DNA of 39,719 nucleotides from positions 1-39,719 of the forward strand of contig JAQBUE010000024.1 in the NCBI GenBank assembly GCA_027624045.1, read 5' to 3'. Of this stretch, positions 16,053 to 24,684 are shown piece by piece. Below the pieces are notes generated by a model. It was not told where the DNA came from, did no database searches, and saw nothing but the letters and a program-made list of their open reading frames with translations. The DNA is from Acidobacteriota bacterium (GTDB lineage: Bacteria; Acidobacteriota; Terriglobia; Bryobacterales; UBA6623). Every line of letters begins with the position of its first letter. The stretch's first letter is position 1. A program made the translations under genes and the position numbers.

Positions 16053-16099
16053 GTTTCGCGGAGCAACAACCCTCGTTGCGGAGGGAGAAGCCGCGAAAC
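16053..16099. other. Strong structured hairpin, possible RNA element or terminator
   Basis: A perfect 9-bp stem, GTTTCGCGG (16053-16061) with CCGCGAAAC (16091-16099), encloses two mutually exclusive inner pairings: GCAAC/GTTGC (16063-16067 with 16075-16079) and CCCTC/GAGGG (16070-16074 with 16081-16085). It lies in the 266-bp gap between the dUTPase stop and the small charged gene, both on the minus strand. No T-run follows on either strand, so a simple terminator is not obvious. The rest of the gap (16100-16251) shows smaller GC-rich inverted repeats and no gene. Confidence 0.45.
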
Positions 16100-16251
16100 C
16101 GGTCTGAAGACTCTCGCGAAGCCCTCGGAAACGTAAGAAAACGGGACTACCAGGCCCGAAAGAGCCGCCGGGTGGCCCGTCGTCTCACGCGGATGTCCGG
16201 TGAAATCTTTCTCAGTGTAGCGCTTTCGTGGAGCAGTTTCATCCCAAACCG

Positions 16252-16695
16252 TTAGGCGCCCGTTGATCCGAAGCCGCCATCTGACCGCTTCGAGTCAGCT
16301 AAGTCCTTTTGAAGCTGCCATTTGACTGTGGCATAGGCGGCGATCACGAGCTGCGCGACGCGGTCGCCTGTGCACACCGTGTAGGGTTCTCGCCCGTTAT
16401 TGATCAGCAAGACGCTGATCTCCCCGCGATAGCCGGGATCGATCGTTCCAGGGCTATTCAGCACCGTAATCCCGAACTTGCGGGCGAGACCGCTACGGGG
16501 CCGGACTTGCCCTTCGAAACCGGGGGGGATCTCGATGGCCAGCCCGGTCGCGATGCCCGCCCATTCACCCGCGGCAATCGTCACTTCTTCGGCGGCGTAG
16601 AGGTCGAGACCGGCGTCTTCCTCGGGCCCATGGGCTGATTCAGGGAGCCGAGCGTCCGGCCGCAAACGAGTGATGGGGATGGTGAGATTGTGCAT
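16252..16695 (-). CDS. dut: dUTP diphosphatase
   Basis: Hydrolyses dUTP to dUMP and pyrophosphate, which keeps uracil out of DNA and supplies dUMP for dTMP synthesis. All five trimeric dUTPase motifs are seen in 147 residues: AGLDLY (28-33), PRSGLA (66-71), GTIDPGYRGEI (83-93, with the catalytic Asp86), GDRVAQLV (110-117) and the Gly-rich C-terminal RSDGGFGSTG (137-146) that closes over the nucleotide. The length is normal. It is transcribed away from the secreted beta-propeller gene region on the minus strand, with a 72-bp gap to the propeller stop. Confidence 0.97.
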   Translation of the reverse strand: MHNLTIPITRLRPDARLPESAHGPEEDAGLDLYAAEEVTIAAGEWAGIATGLAIEIPPGFEGQVRPRSGLARKFGITVLNSPGTIDPGYRGEISVLLINNGREPYTVCTGDRVAQLVIAAYATVKWQLQKDLADSKRSDGGFGSTGA

Positions 16696-16767
16696 GATTC
16701 AAGGATTGTCCGGTAGGGGACCCACGAGTATATCGGGTGACCTCTCTAATCCGAAAGCGTACCTGCA

Positions 16768-18006
16768 CTACCGCAGGTCCACGCAAATCAGCCGTGACTC
16801 ATTGCGCGCATAAAGGCGTCCGTCGGCAAGGGCCGGATAAGCGCGCACGACTCCATCAAGAATCTTTGCGCGGGAGAAGACCTTGAATCCATCCGGCGAA
16901 GCCGCTGCCATCACGAGTTCCCCATTTTCGGCCAAGATCAGGAGGCGATCGTTGGCCAGGGTCACCGTACCGGCGCGAAAGCCCTCTTGTTCCCAGCGCA
17001 GCTTTCCCGTTGCCAGCTCAACCGCCCGGAAGACTTGGCCGTACTCCTGGCGGCCATGGAATCCGTAGAGATAGCCGGCCTTGTGGACGCTGGTCGCGTA
17101 ATGATTCGAGAGACTGTCGTCGGATGACCAAACCTGCTTCACCTCGCCGCCGCCGAGGTCGAGCAGCACGGCACCCGTTCCGTAGCTCGATGAAAGGAAA
17201 ACGCGGTTGCCGATCACCAGCGGCAGCGCGGCGTTTACCGAAGCATTGCTGCGCGAACGCCAGCGCATCGCGTACCGCACGTCCCCGGTCTTTGGGTCGA
17301 GCGCCTTGAGGCCTTCGCGTGTAAAGAAGACTACGAGCTTTCTCCCCGCTATCTCGGCCATCACGGGCGAGGAATAGCTTGCCTCGTCGTCCGTGGCTTT
17401 CCACAGCACCCGCCCCGTATCTTTGTCGAATGCGATGATTCCCGCGCCACCGCTCCCGCCGACATTCAGAAAAAGGCTTGTGCCATCAAGCAGCGGCGTC
17501 GAGGCCGCGCCAAAGTAACCCTTGTCGGCGTCGAACTCCTGATGGGTATCGACACGCCAAACTTTCTTGCCGTCCGTCAGGCGAACGCAGTGCAGAATGC
17601 CTTGTGGGCTGAAGGTGTAGACCTGGCTGCCCGCGACGACCGGGCTTGCGCGCGGACCTGGATCGAATCCGAATCCATCGCGATAGCTGGTCGCGTAGCG
17701 GAACGTCCACTCGGGCTTGCCTGTAAGGGCGTCGAGGGATTCAATCAACTCTTCATCGCCGACGCGATGGAACAAGATCAAACGACCGCCCACGACGACC
17801 GGATTGCTGAAGCCGTGGCCCACTTCTCGCTGCCATAACGTCTTCGGGCCGGATTCAGGCCATGACGCCGCGAGGTCGCCGCCGTTGTAAGTCCCGTCGC
17901 GCCGCGGGCCGAGCAGTTGTCGCCAGTCCTCCGCCACTAACGTCGCGGGCACGAGCACGAGCGCGGCGGTTAGGAGCGCGTGGCTCAGGCGGCGGGTTTG
18001 AGACAT
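16768..18006 (-). CDS. Secreted PQQ-like beta-propeller protein
   Basis: The 412-residue product has a signal peptide (LLTAALVLVPATLVA, cleavage near residue 25). It is followed by a chain of propeller blades with repeated signatures such as ESLDALTGKPEWTFR, IIAFDKDTGRVLWKAT, LKALDPKTGDVRYAM and AVELATGKLRWEQEG. These A-D-x-x-T-G-x-x-x-W blades define the PQQ_2/outer-membrane YfgL-like repeat family. It lacks heme-binding motifs and the Asp/Glu pattern of PQQ dehydrogenases, so it is probably a binding scaffold rather than a PQQ enzyme. It is divergent from the next operon, with about 190 bp between them holding the promoters of both. Confidence 0.87.
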   Translation of the reverse strand: MSQTRRLSHALLTAALVLVPATLVAEDWRQLLGPRRDGTYNGGDLAASWPESGPKTLWQREVGHGFSNPVVVGGRLILFHRVGDEELIESLDALTGKPEWTFRYATSYRDGFGFDPGPRASPVVAGSQVYTFSPQGILHCVRLTDGKKVWRVDTHQEFDADKGYFGAASTPLLDGTSLFLNVGGSGGAGIIAFDKDTGRVLWKATDDEASYSSPVMAEIAGRKLVVFFTREGLKALDPKTGDVRYAMRWRSRSNASVNAALPLVIGNRVFLSSSYGTGAVLLDLGGGEVKQVWSSDDSLSNHYATSVHKAGYLYGFHGRQEYGQVFRAVELATGKLRWEQEGFRAGTVTLANDRLLILAENGELVMAAASPDGFKVFSRAKILDGVVRAYPALADGRLYARNESRLICVDLR

Positions 18007-18194
18007 CTTCGTGATTGTAAGTCTTTCGCGGGCAGTGCTCCCCCGGAACTACCCGCGTGGTGAAGGTCGCCGGCGGCCGTCGTCGGGAGTACCGCTGAAG
18101 GCCGTGGCGAGATACAATTGCCCGAACACAACCTGACGCACAGGCATGTTTTGAGCGGCCTTGCGAAAGCGCCAAGTCTTCCGGGAGGACGGAT

Positions 18195-18404
18195 ATGAAG
18201 GCGACCGTCAAGAAGATCGATCTAGGACAGAAGAAAAAGAAAGGGCAATCGGGCCTTTACCCGGTGCTCTTTTTCATCGTGGTCGCCGGCATCATCGCGT
18301 ACTACGTTAAGGACCAGCCGGTGGCGCTAGAGTTAAGAGACGCCGTCGATCGTCTGATTGGGCCGATCCGCGGCACGATCGACGAGATGTTTCGGACGAG
18401 GTGA
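18195..18404 (+). CDS. Small single-pass membrane protein
   Basis: The 69-residue product has a Lys-rich cytoplasmic start (KKIDLGQKKKKGQSG), one transmembrane helix (about residues 21-38, LYPVLFFIVVAGIIAYYV) and a short amphipathic end. The ATG follows GGGAGGACGGAT, a good binding site. It precedes the aminotransferase gene by 64 bases, in which AGCGGG and CCCGCT form a short hairpin just before the aminotransferase binding site. No family is recognised. It could be an accessory subunit of the following redox genes, but only the position suggests that. Confidence 0.65.
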   Translation: MKATVKKIDLGQKKKKGQSGLYPVLFFIVVAGIIAYYVKDQPVALELRDAVDRLIGPIRGTIDEMFRTR

Positions 18405-18468
18405 TTGGCGGACCGATCCATCTATTTTAAGCAGCGGGTTGGCGCCCGCTGGGAGTGAGGCATCTTTC

Positions 18469-19812
18469 ATGGCGACTGCGACAAAGCCCGAGTGGATCAG
18501 GCGTGATCTTGCCCATCTCGTCCACCCTTTACACAGCCGGGGGACGCACGAAGGTGGTCATGTCTGGGTCAAGGGCGAAGGTGCGATTCTTTTCGACGCG
18601 GATGGCCGGGAGTACATCGACGGGCTGGCCGGGCTGTGGAACGTCGTTGCCGGCCATGGGCGAACCGAACTCGCCGCGGCCGCGGCGGAGCAGATGACCT
18701 CACTGGCGTACTGCTCGGGTTACGCCGGTAGCACGAATCCTCGCGCGATCGAACTGGCCGAGAAGCTGGCGGGGATGACGTATCCGTCGATCAATCGCTT
18801 CTTCTTCACGTGCGGCGGCGGTGAAGCAACCGAGTCCAGTATCAAGCTGGCGCGCTCGTACTGGAAGCTGCTGGGCCGGCCCGAGAAGACCAAGGTGATT
18901 TCACGGGAGTGGGGATATCACGGCGTGACGCTGGCCGCGATGAGCGCGACGGGCATCAAGGGCTATTGGCCGTTATTCGAGCCGCGCGTGCCGGGGTTCA
19001 TGCATATCCCTTCGCCGTATCCCTATCGCTACGAAGCGCCGGCAGGGACAAGCGCCGGCATCGCCGCCGCCAACGAACTGGAGCAGGCCATCCAGCGCGA
19101 AGGCGCGGACACGGTAGCGATGTTCATCGCCGAGCCGGTGCAGGGCGCGGGCGGGGTGATTCCTCCCCAAGACAACTACTTCGGGCGGATTCGAGAGATC
19201 TGCGACGAGTACGAAGTGCTGTTCGTCGCCGATGAAGTGATTACGGGCTTCGGGCGCACGGGTAAGATGTTCGCGCTCGATCATTGGGGAGTTGAACCTG
19301 ACGTGATGCAGTTTGCGAAGGCGATCACTTCGGGGTATTTCCCGTTCGGCGGAGTGGGAGTGAGTGACACGATCGCGGAAGTGCTTGACGAGAGTCCGTC
19401 CCCCTGGATGCACGCGTTCACTTATAGCGCGCATCCGGTGGGTTGCGCGGTTTCGCTACGGAACATCCGCATCATTGAAGAAGAGGACTTCCTCGCCCAG
19501 GCCGCCGAAAAGGGCGATTACCTTTTGCGGGCACTGCGGGCCGCCTTGGAGGACCATCCGCACGTGGGTGATGTGCGAGGCTTGGGCCTGATGTGCGGTG
19601 TGGAGATCGTGAAAGATAGATCCACGAAGGAAGAGTTCCCGGCCTCTGACAAAGTGGGAGCGCGCCTCAATGCGGAAACGCAGAAGAGGGGACTGTTCAG
19701 CCGGCTGCGGGGCGATGTGTACTGTCTGGCGCCGCCCGTAGTCACCACCCGGCAGCAACTGGACCGGATTGTCGACGTGATGAGCGAGTCGATTACAGCC
19801 GTGCTTGGTTAA
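18469..19812 (+). CDS. Class III PLP-dependent aminotransferase
   Basis: The 447-residue enzyme shows the class III (omega-aminotransferase) signatures: DADGREYIDGLAGLWNVVAG, FFTCGGGEATESSIKLAR, WGYHGVTLAAMSATG, MFIAEPVQGAGGVIPP, and FVADEVITGFGRTG with Asp255 pairing with the PLP nitrogen. Lys284 in QFAKAITSGYFPFGG forms the Schiff base. Such enzymes move amino groups from omega-amino acids, diamines or amines to pyruvate or oxoglutarate; the substrate is not clear from sequence. The ATG is preceded by GAGTGAGG. The gene ends 11 bases before the PQQ dehydrogenase gene, which suggests one transcript and a shared amine or amino-alcohol pathway. Confidence 0.93.
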   Translation: MATATKPEWIRRDLAHLVHPLHSRGTHEGGHVWVKGEGAILFDADGREYIDGLAGLWNVVAGHGRTELAAAAAEQMTSLAYCSGYAGSTNPRAIELAEKLAGMTYPSINRFFFTCGGGEATESSIKLARSYWKLLGRPEKTKVISREWGYHGVTLAAMSATGIKGYWPLFEPRVPGFMHIPSPYPYRYEAPAGTSAGIAAANELEQAIQREGADTVAMFIAEPVQGAGGVIPPQDNYFGRIREICDEYEVLFVADEVITGFGRTGKMFALDHWGVEPDVMQFAKAITSGYFPFGGVGVSDTIAEVLDESPSPWMHAFTYSAHPVGCAVSLRNIRIIEEEDFLAQAAEKGDYLLRALRAALEDHPHVGDVRGLGLMCGVEIVKDRSTKEEFPASDKVGARLNAETQKRGLFSRLRGDVYCLAPPVVTTRQQLDRIVDVMSESITAVLG

Positions 19813-19823
19813 GGAAACGCGTT

Positions 19824-22166
19824 ATGAAGCAACTACAAGTGATGGTCACGAAGAGTCTCACTTTGTCTCTGTTGCTGGTGTTAGCCGTATTCACCGCCCC
19901 ACGGCTACAGGCCGATGAGGCTCAGGTCGAGCGTGGCCGCGCGATGTTTGTTGCGAACTGCGCCGCCTGTCATGGCGAGAATGCCAAGGGAGGCCGGGGG
20001 TCTGACTTGACGACCGGGAGATGGCGTTGGGGCGGTTCCGATACGGAATTGACGCTCAGTATTCGTCAGGGCATTCCGGGGACACAGATGCCGCCCGCTT
20101 CCATGTCCGAAGAAGAGGCTTTGGATATCGTTGCGTTTTTGCGCACCCTTTCCCAGAAGAAGAAGGAGCCGGTGACGGGGAATGCCGAGAAGGGCCGAGA
20201 GATTTTCTACGGCGCCGGCCGCTGTTCGACGTGTCACTTTTTCGGAGGGCACGGTGGGCGGTTGGGGCCCGACTTGACGAAGATTCGCGACGGCAAAGGA
20301 GTCAGCGATCTCAAAAAGGCGATCAACGAACCGAGTGAGAGCTTGCGGCCGGGATTCGAGACGGTCGAGGTCGAGTTCGAGGACAGCCGGGTTGTCGAGG
20401 GAAGCCGCCGCAATGAGGATACGTTTTCTATTCAGTTCATGGACCGTGAGGAGCGGCTGCATTTCCTGCTGAAAGAGGAGCTGCGGCGCGTAACGCCTAT
20501 CGGTCGGTCGCTCATGCCCAAGGCGGATTTGGATTCGTCACAGGTAGAAGACTTGGTTGCCTTTCTGCTCAAGTCATCTCCGCAAGAGGCGGCGGCCGCG
20601 GCGAAGACGCGATGGCAGCCGGCGGACGACCTCAATGTTACTTCCAAGAGGCTGCGGGAGGCTCAACTCGAGCCCCAGAACTGGCTGACGTACTGGGGCG
20701 ATTTGCCAGGGCGGCACTATAGCGGCCTCAATCAGATTACACCCCAGAACGTAGACGAGTTACGACTGGCGTGGACGTACCAGTTCGGAGGCACAAATGT
20801 CGAAACGACACCCATCGTCGCTGATGGACTGATGTTTGTGACGGGGCCGAAGAATGACGCGGCGGCACTCGATGCTCGAACCGGACGGACTATCTGGCAG
20901 TACCGGCGACCGGTACCGGACGACGTCCGTAGTTTTTGCACCGTGATGACGAATCGCGGCTTCGCGATGCTGGGTGACCGGCTCTACATGGCAACTCTCG
21001 ACACCAGGCTCGTCGCGCTCGACGCGAAGACAGGTAATGTCGTCTGGGATGTTGCGGTCGACGACTACAAGAAAGGCTACTCCATCACCCTTGCGCCGCT
21101 CGCAATGGATGGCAAGATCTTCGTCGGCGTGACGTCGGGTGAGTGCGGACTCAATGGTTTTTTGGATGCGTTTGATGCGGAGACGGGCGAGAAGCTGTGG
21201 CGCTTCTGGGCCATTCCGCAAGAAGGCGACCCGGCTCGCGAAACGTGGGCGGGGGACTCGGCGGAATTCGGCGGCGGCCCGACGTGGCTCACCGGGACAT
21301 ACGACGCGGATCTGAAGACACTCTATTGGACGACCGGCAATCCGGCGCCTGACTACGACGGCAGTGTGCGAGAGGGTGACAATCTTTACAGCGACAGCGT
21401 CGTAGCCCTCGATCCCGACACGGGCCGGCTCAAATGGCACTTCCAACACACGCCGCACGATACGCACGATTGGGATTCGAATCAGGACCCGGTGCTGATT
21501 GACGCCGAGTTCCAAGGGCGACAACGCAAGCTGCTGATCCAGGCTAACCGCAACGGGTTCTATTACGTGCTCGATCGTGAGACAGGTGAGTTTTTGCTGG
21601 GACGGCCGTATGTCACGCAAACCTGGGCTGACGGGCTGGATTCGAAAGGCCGGCCCATCGTCATACCCAACACCGACCCGACTGAGGAAGGGAATCGCGT
21701 CTGTCCCGATGCCTGGGGCGGGACGAATTGGTCGGCGCCTTCCTTCAGTCCTGACACGGGCCTGTTCTACGTGCTGCTGCGCGAAGCCTGTGCGACGTAC
21801 ACGAGCAAGACGAAGGAGCCGATTGCCGGACGGCCCTACACCGGAACTGGGCAGCAGCTCGACCCGGGCGATTCACAACCGGGAGCCATCGCCGCCATCG
21901 ACCCGCTTACGGGTGATATTCGTTGGCGGTTCGGCTTGCACGAAGCTCTGCCGACAATTGGAGTTCTTGCGACCAAAGGCGGGCTGGTGTTTGGCGGAAC
22001 GTATCGCGGTCATTTCGTCGCGCTCGATGCCGCGAACGGCGCACTCCTATGGCGGCGGCAACTTGGCTCGGCCTACCGCAGCTCGCCCATGTCGTATGCG
22101 GTCGGCGGCACGCAGTACGTGGCGATCGCGGCGGAAAGCGTACTGTACACGTTTTCGCTTCCCTAG
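19824..22166 (+). CDS. Diheme quinoprotein alcohol dehydrogenase (PQQ)
   Basis: This periplasmic enzyme oxidises an alcohol with PQQ and passes electrons to its own hemes. A signal peptide (to about residue 30) precedes two cytochrome c domains: CAACH at 46-50 with axial Met in TQMPPAS, and CSTCH at 134-138 with Met in RSLMPK. The propeller follows from about residue 285: NWLTYWGDLPGRHYSGLNQI, then blades such as DAETGEKLWRFW and the end LGSAYRSSPMSYAVGGTQYV. Asp549-Trp-Asp551 gives the D-x-D pattern linked to lanthanide-dependent members (the second Asp is Ala in calcium enzymes). The usual adjacent-cysteine disulfide is replaced by a single Cys (SGECGLNGF). N-terminal heme domains instead of one C-terminal heme are unusual. 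AAGGAAACGCGTT precedes the ATG. Confidence 0.93.
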   Translation: MKQLQVMVTKSLTLSLLLVLAVFTAPRLQADEAQVERGRAMFVANCAACHGENAKGGRGSDLTTGRWRWGGSDTELTLSIRQGIPGTQMPPASMSEEEALDIVAFLRTLSQKKKEPVTGNAEKGREIFYGAGRCSTCHFFGGHGGRLGPDLTKIRDGKGVSDLKKAINEPSESLRPGFETVEVEFEDSRVVEGSRRNEDTFSIQFMDREERLHFLLKEELRRVTPIGRSLMPKADLDSSQVEDLVAFLLKSSPQEAAAAAKTRWQPADDLNVTSKRLREAQLEPQNWLTYWGDLPGRHYSGLNQITPQNVDELRLAWTYQFGGTNVETTPIVADGLMFVTGPKNDAAALDARTGRTIWQYRRPVPDDVRSFCTVMTNRGFAMLGDRLYMATLDTRLVALDAKTGNVVWDVAVDDYKKGYSITLAPLAMDGKIFVGVTSGECGLNGFLDAFDAETGEKLWRFWAIPQEGDPARETWAGDSAEFGGGPTWLTGTYDADLKTLYWTTGNPAPDYDGSVREGDNLYSDSVVALDPDTGRLKWHFQHTPHDTHDWDSNQDPVLIDAEFQGRQRKLLIQANRNGFYYVLDRETGEFLLGRPYVTQTWADGLDSKGRPIVIPNTDPTEEGNRVCPDAWGGTNWSAPSFSPDTGLFYVLLREACATYTSKTKEPIAGRPYTGTGQQLDPGDSQPGAIAAIDPLTGDIRWRFGLHEALPTIGVLATKGGLVFGGTYRGHFVALDAANGALLWRRQLGSAYRSSPMSYAVGGTQYVAIAAESVLYTFSLP

Positions 22167-22241
22167 TTCAGGGCTAGCATTCGTGCTGACTTCGCCCCTC
22201 TTGACAACAACATCGTCCTTGGTTTAGAACGAGCGTTCAGC

Positions 22242-23015
22242 ATGGCGGACGCAAAGAATACAGAGCAGCCATTCGCGACGATGGTTGCGCGGGCTCTCCA
22301 TATCATGGAGACGCTCGATACATCTCGCCGCGGCCTTAATATCTCCGAGATCAGCCGCAAGCTTAATATTCCCAAGAGCAGCACGCACGTCATCGTCCTG
22401 ACGCTCGAGGAACTCGACTACGTGCATAAATCCCCGTCAACTCGCCGCTACACGCTAGGACTGAAAGCCTACGGGCTCGGCCAAGCGATGATAAAGTCGT
22501 TTTCGATGGCCGAAACGGCGAAGCCGGTGATGCGGAAGCTGGTTGAACGCACTGATCTGATTTCGCACTTGGCGGTGCTTGATAAAGATCAGGCGGTCTG
22601 TGTCCAGAAGGTCGAACAGCCCGGCTTGATTCAGTTCGACACGAATGTCGGCCGACGGATGGATCTCCATTGCACAGGCGTGGGCAAGGTGATTCTTGCC
22701 TATGGGGGCGATGAGTTGTTGCGCGACTTCCTCTCAAAGAAGGCGTTCATGCGCCATACGAATAACACGATCACGTCTTCGAGAGGGCTTCGTGACGAAG
22801 CTTTGAAAATCCGGCGCCAGGGGTATGCCGTTGATGACCAGGAAGAGGAGTTGGAGGTTCGTTGCGTCGCGGTCCCGGTCTTCAATCGAGACCATAACTT
22901 CGCCGGGGCTCTCAGTGTGACGGGGACAGCAGGTCAGATTCCGCTGAACCGTATTCGATCTCTCATTCAGGACTTGAAGGAAACGTCGTTAATGATCTAC
23001 GGCGTCTCGCTCTAG
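22242..23015 (+). CDS. IclR-family transcriptional regulator
   Basis: The 257-residue protein has an N-terminal winged helix (about residues 14-75): ARALHIMETL, ISEISRKLNIPKSSTHVIV, then a wing ending in TRRYTLGLKAYGLG. The C-terminal effector domain has LVERTDLISHLAVLDKD, GVGKVILAY and the typical ending with VAVPVFNRDHNFAGALSVTG. IclR proteins repress or activate catabolic operons in response to a small metabolite. It sits 75 bases downstream of the PQQ dehydrogenase on the same strand and is followed by a strong terminator, so it probably regulates the aminotransferase/dehydrogenase operon. The ligand is unknown. Confidence 0.93.
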   Translation: MADAKNTEQPFATMVARALHIMETLDTSRRGLNISEISRKLNIPKSSTHVIVLTLEELDYVHKSPSTRRYTLGLKAYGLGQAMIKSFSMAETAKPVMRKLVERTDLISHLAVLDKDQAVCVQKVEQPGLIQFDTNVGRRMDLHCTGVGKVILAYGGDELLRDFLSKKAFMRHTNNTITSSRGLRDEALKIRRQGYAVDDQEEELEVRCVAVPVFNRDHNFAGALSVTGTAGQIPLNRIRSLIQDLKETSLMIYGVSL

Positions 23016-23143
23016 GATTTTTCGTTCAGCGGGCTGGGTGAGAAGCTTGAATCGCCTCAACCTTCGCGGAGCGTAGCTGATCATGTACTCGTTCTTGCTC
23101 TCTGATGAGCAACGACCATACACCCCTTTTTTGATGATGATTC

Positions 23144-23172
23144 AGCCCGCTGGGACGCCGGCGGGCTTTTTT
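23144..23172 (+). terminator. Rho-independent terminator after the IclR gene
   Basis: AGCCCGC (23144-23150) pairs with GCGGGCT (23161-23167) across a 10-base loop and is followed by TTTTT. It lies about 130 bp after the IclR stop and most likely ends the dehydrogenase operon. The remainder of the 368-bp gap (23016-23383) holds the leader of the spondin gene and no other gene that I can support. Confidence 0.85.
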
Positions 23173-23383
23173 CGTGCCTCTGTTTCATGGCGTGGCAATC
23201 GCGGCAGACGGGCAGCATGCCGCCCGCTCCCCCGCGAGAAGGCGGCTGAATCCGTGAATCGGCGATGCCAACGGAATAGTTTCGGCGTGAACACGGTTAT
23301 CTCTGCTGAGGCTACTTGCGGGGGGAATGCTCACCGAGGCGGCGTCTGAACGAAGCTCACAAATCAATCAGGAGGAAAGTGTT

Positions 23384-24058
23384 TTGCGAACCAACATATT
23401 TCGAATGGGCGTTTTGCCCGCGGCTCTGGTGGCATGCAGTCTTTTTAGCGTGCCGGTCGAGGCGCAGATTACAACGTCTCTAACTGTCACCGTCACGAAT
23501 ATCACCAAAGGTCAGATTCTTTCTCCCGTCGTCGTTGTCACGCATCGATTCGGGGCCCCGCCCGTTTTTACTCCAGGCCAGCCCGCCGGCGCGGAGCTTG
23601 TGCAGGTTGCCGAGGATGCGGTGCTTCAGCCTCTCATCGACAAACTGACGGCCAGCGGATCGTACCTGGATGTAAAAGTCATCTTCGGCAAGAACGGGCC
23701 GATTCTTCCCGGTGAGACGGCATCGGTCAAGATCTCGTCGAACGCCGATCACAGACAAGTGTCGTTGGTCGGAATGCTCGTCACAACCAACGATACATTC
23801 GTCGGATTGAGTGGTGTGCGGCGTCCGGCCTTCGGCACCGAGTCTCACTACGCGATCGCTTATGATGCGGGTTCGGAAGCGAACACCGAGCTTTGCACTG
23901 ACATTCCAGGTCCGCCTTGCGGCAACCCGGGAGTGAGAGTGACCGAAGGGGCGGAAGGCTATGTTTACGTTTCACCCGGCATCACGGGGAGCGGAGACCT
24001 GGAGCCTTCCTCGCACACATGGCTGAACCCGGCGGCATACGTTAGCATCCAGCGTTAG
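23384..24058 (+). CDS. Secreted spondin-domain protein
   Basis: The 224-residue product has a signal peptide (GVLPAALVACSLFSVPVEA) and then a spondin_N domain: TSLTVTVTNITKGQILSPVV, VVTHRFGAPPVFTPG, LVQVAEDAVLQPL and LVGMLVTTNDTFVGLSGV, with an end part that holds the pair of Cys in ELCTDIPGPPCGNPG and GITGSGDLEPSSHTWLNP. In eukaryotes this domain mediates extracellular matrix contacts; bacterial roles are unknown. I use the TTG start because AGGAGG stands 8 bases before it. An ATG further upstream lacks such a site and would precede a non-hydrophobic stretch. The ECF sigma gene follows by 80 bases. Confidence 0.85.
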   Translation: MRTNIFRMGVLPAALVACSLFSVPVEAQITTSLTVTVTNITKGQILSPVVVVTHRFGAPPVFTPGQPAGAELVQVAEDAVLQPLIDKLTASGSYLDVKVIFGKNGPILPGETASVKISSNADHRQVSLVGMLVTTNDTFVGLSGVRRPAFGTESHYAIAYDAGSEANTELCTDIPGPPCGNPGVRVTEGAEGYVYVSPGITGSGDLEPSSHTWLNPAAYVSIQR

Positions 24059-24138
24059 GTGGATTCCGATGCTGAGGCGGTTCCGCCCGCGGGCGGAGCC
24101 GCTTCATCGTCTTCGGGAGCTCGGTCGCGCGAGTCGGC

Positions 24139-24684
24139 ATGCTGTTCGGGAAACGAGATCCATACAAGGAGTTTGAAGAGGCTGCGTTGCCGCATCTCGA
24201 CGAGCTCTATCGTTCAGCCCGGCGCATGCTTCGAGACCACGCAAGCGCGGAAGACGTTGTGCAGGAGACGTATCTGCGCGCTTGGCGCTCATTCGCGAGG
24301 TTTGAGAAAGGCACGAATTGCCGAGCCTGGCTTTTTAGAATCATGGTGAATTGCAGCCGCGACTACTGGAAGCGGCGGGCGGAGGCGGCCCCGGCGGATC
24401 GAAGCGAAGAGATTCTCGATCAGCAGGCCGCTACGCCATCAATGCCGGCGAGGCTTACTGACCCCGGCATCCTGGGAGCGTTGCACAACGTGCCCTACAA
24501 ACTGCGGGAGGTGATCGTTCTGGCCGATGTGGAGGAGTTTACGTATCGCGAGATTGCCGGGCTGCTCGATGTGCCGATCGGGACGGTGATGTCGCGGTTG
24601 AGCCGCGGGCGGTCCCGTCTCAGGGAGCTGTTAAGCGAATCGTCAGGAGGCCGATCCGCGGGTTCGGGGAGGGGAACAGCGTGA
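24139..24684 (+). CDS. ECF-family RNA polymerase sigma factor
   Basis: The 181-residue protein has region 2 at about residues 20-85 (LYRSARRMLRDHASAEDVVQ, ETYLRAWRSFARFEKGTNC, RAWLFRIMVN) and region 4 at about 108-165 (LREVIVLADVEEFTYREIAG, LLDVPIGTVMSRLSRGRSRL). This is the RpoE/SigW-like layout. The stop codon overlaps the start of the anti-sigma gene (GTGATGA), so sigma and anti-sigma are coupled. It probably drives its own operon and perhaps the spondin gene upstream, which is inferred from the order. Confidence 0.94.
   Translation: MLFGKRDPYKEFEEAALPHLDELYRSARRMLRDHASAEDVVQETYLRAWRSFARFEKGTNCRAWLFRIMVNCSRDYWKRRAEAAPADRSEEILDQQAATPSMPARLTDPGILGALHNVPYKLREVIVLADVEEFTYREIAGLLDVPIGTVMSRLSRGRSRLRELLSESSGGRSAGSGRGTA

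Noticed and set aside
20760..21620. Minus-strand frame of 286 codons
   Set aside because: It lies antisense within the PQQ dehydrogenase, which is clearly real by its motifs.
23250..23300. GGAAT...GGTTA as an ECF-type promoter before the spondin gene
   Set aside because: The spacing is roughly right, but the elements match the RpoE-type consensus poorly and nothing similar is seen elsewhere to support it.
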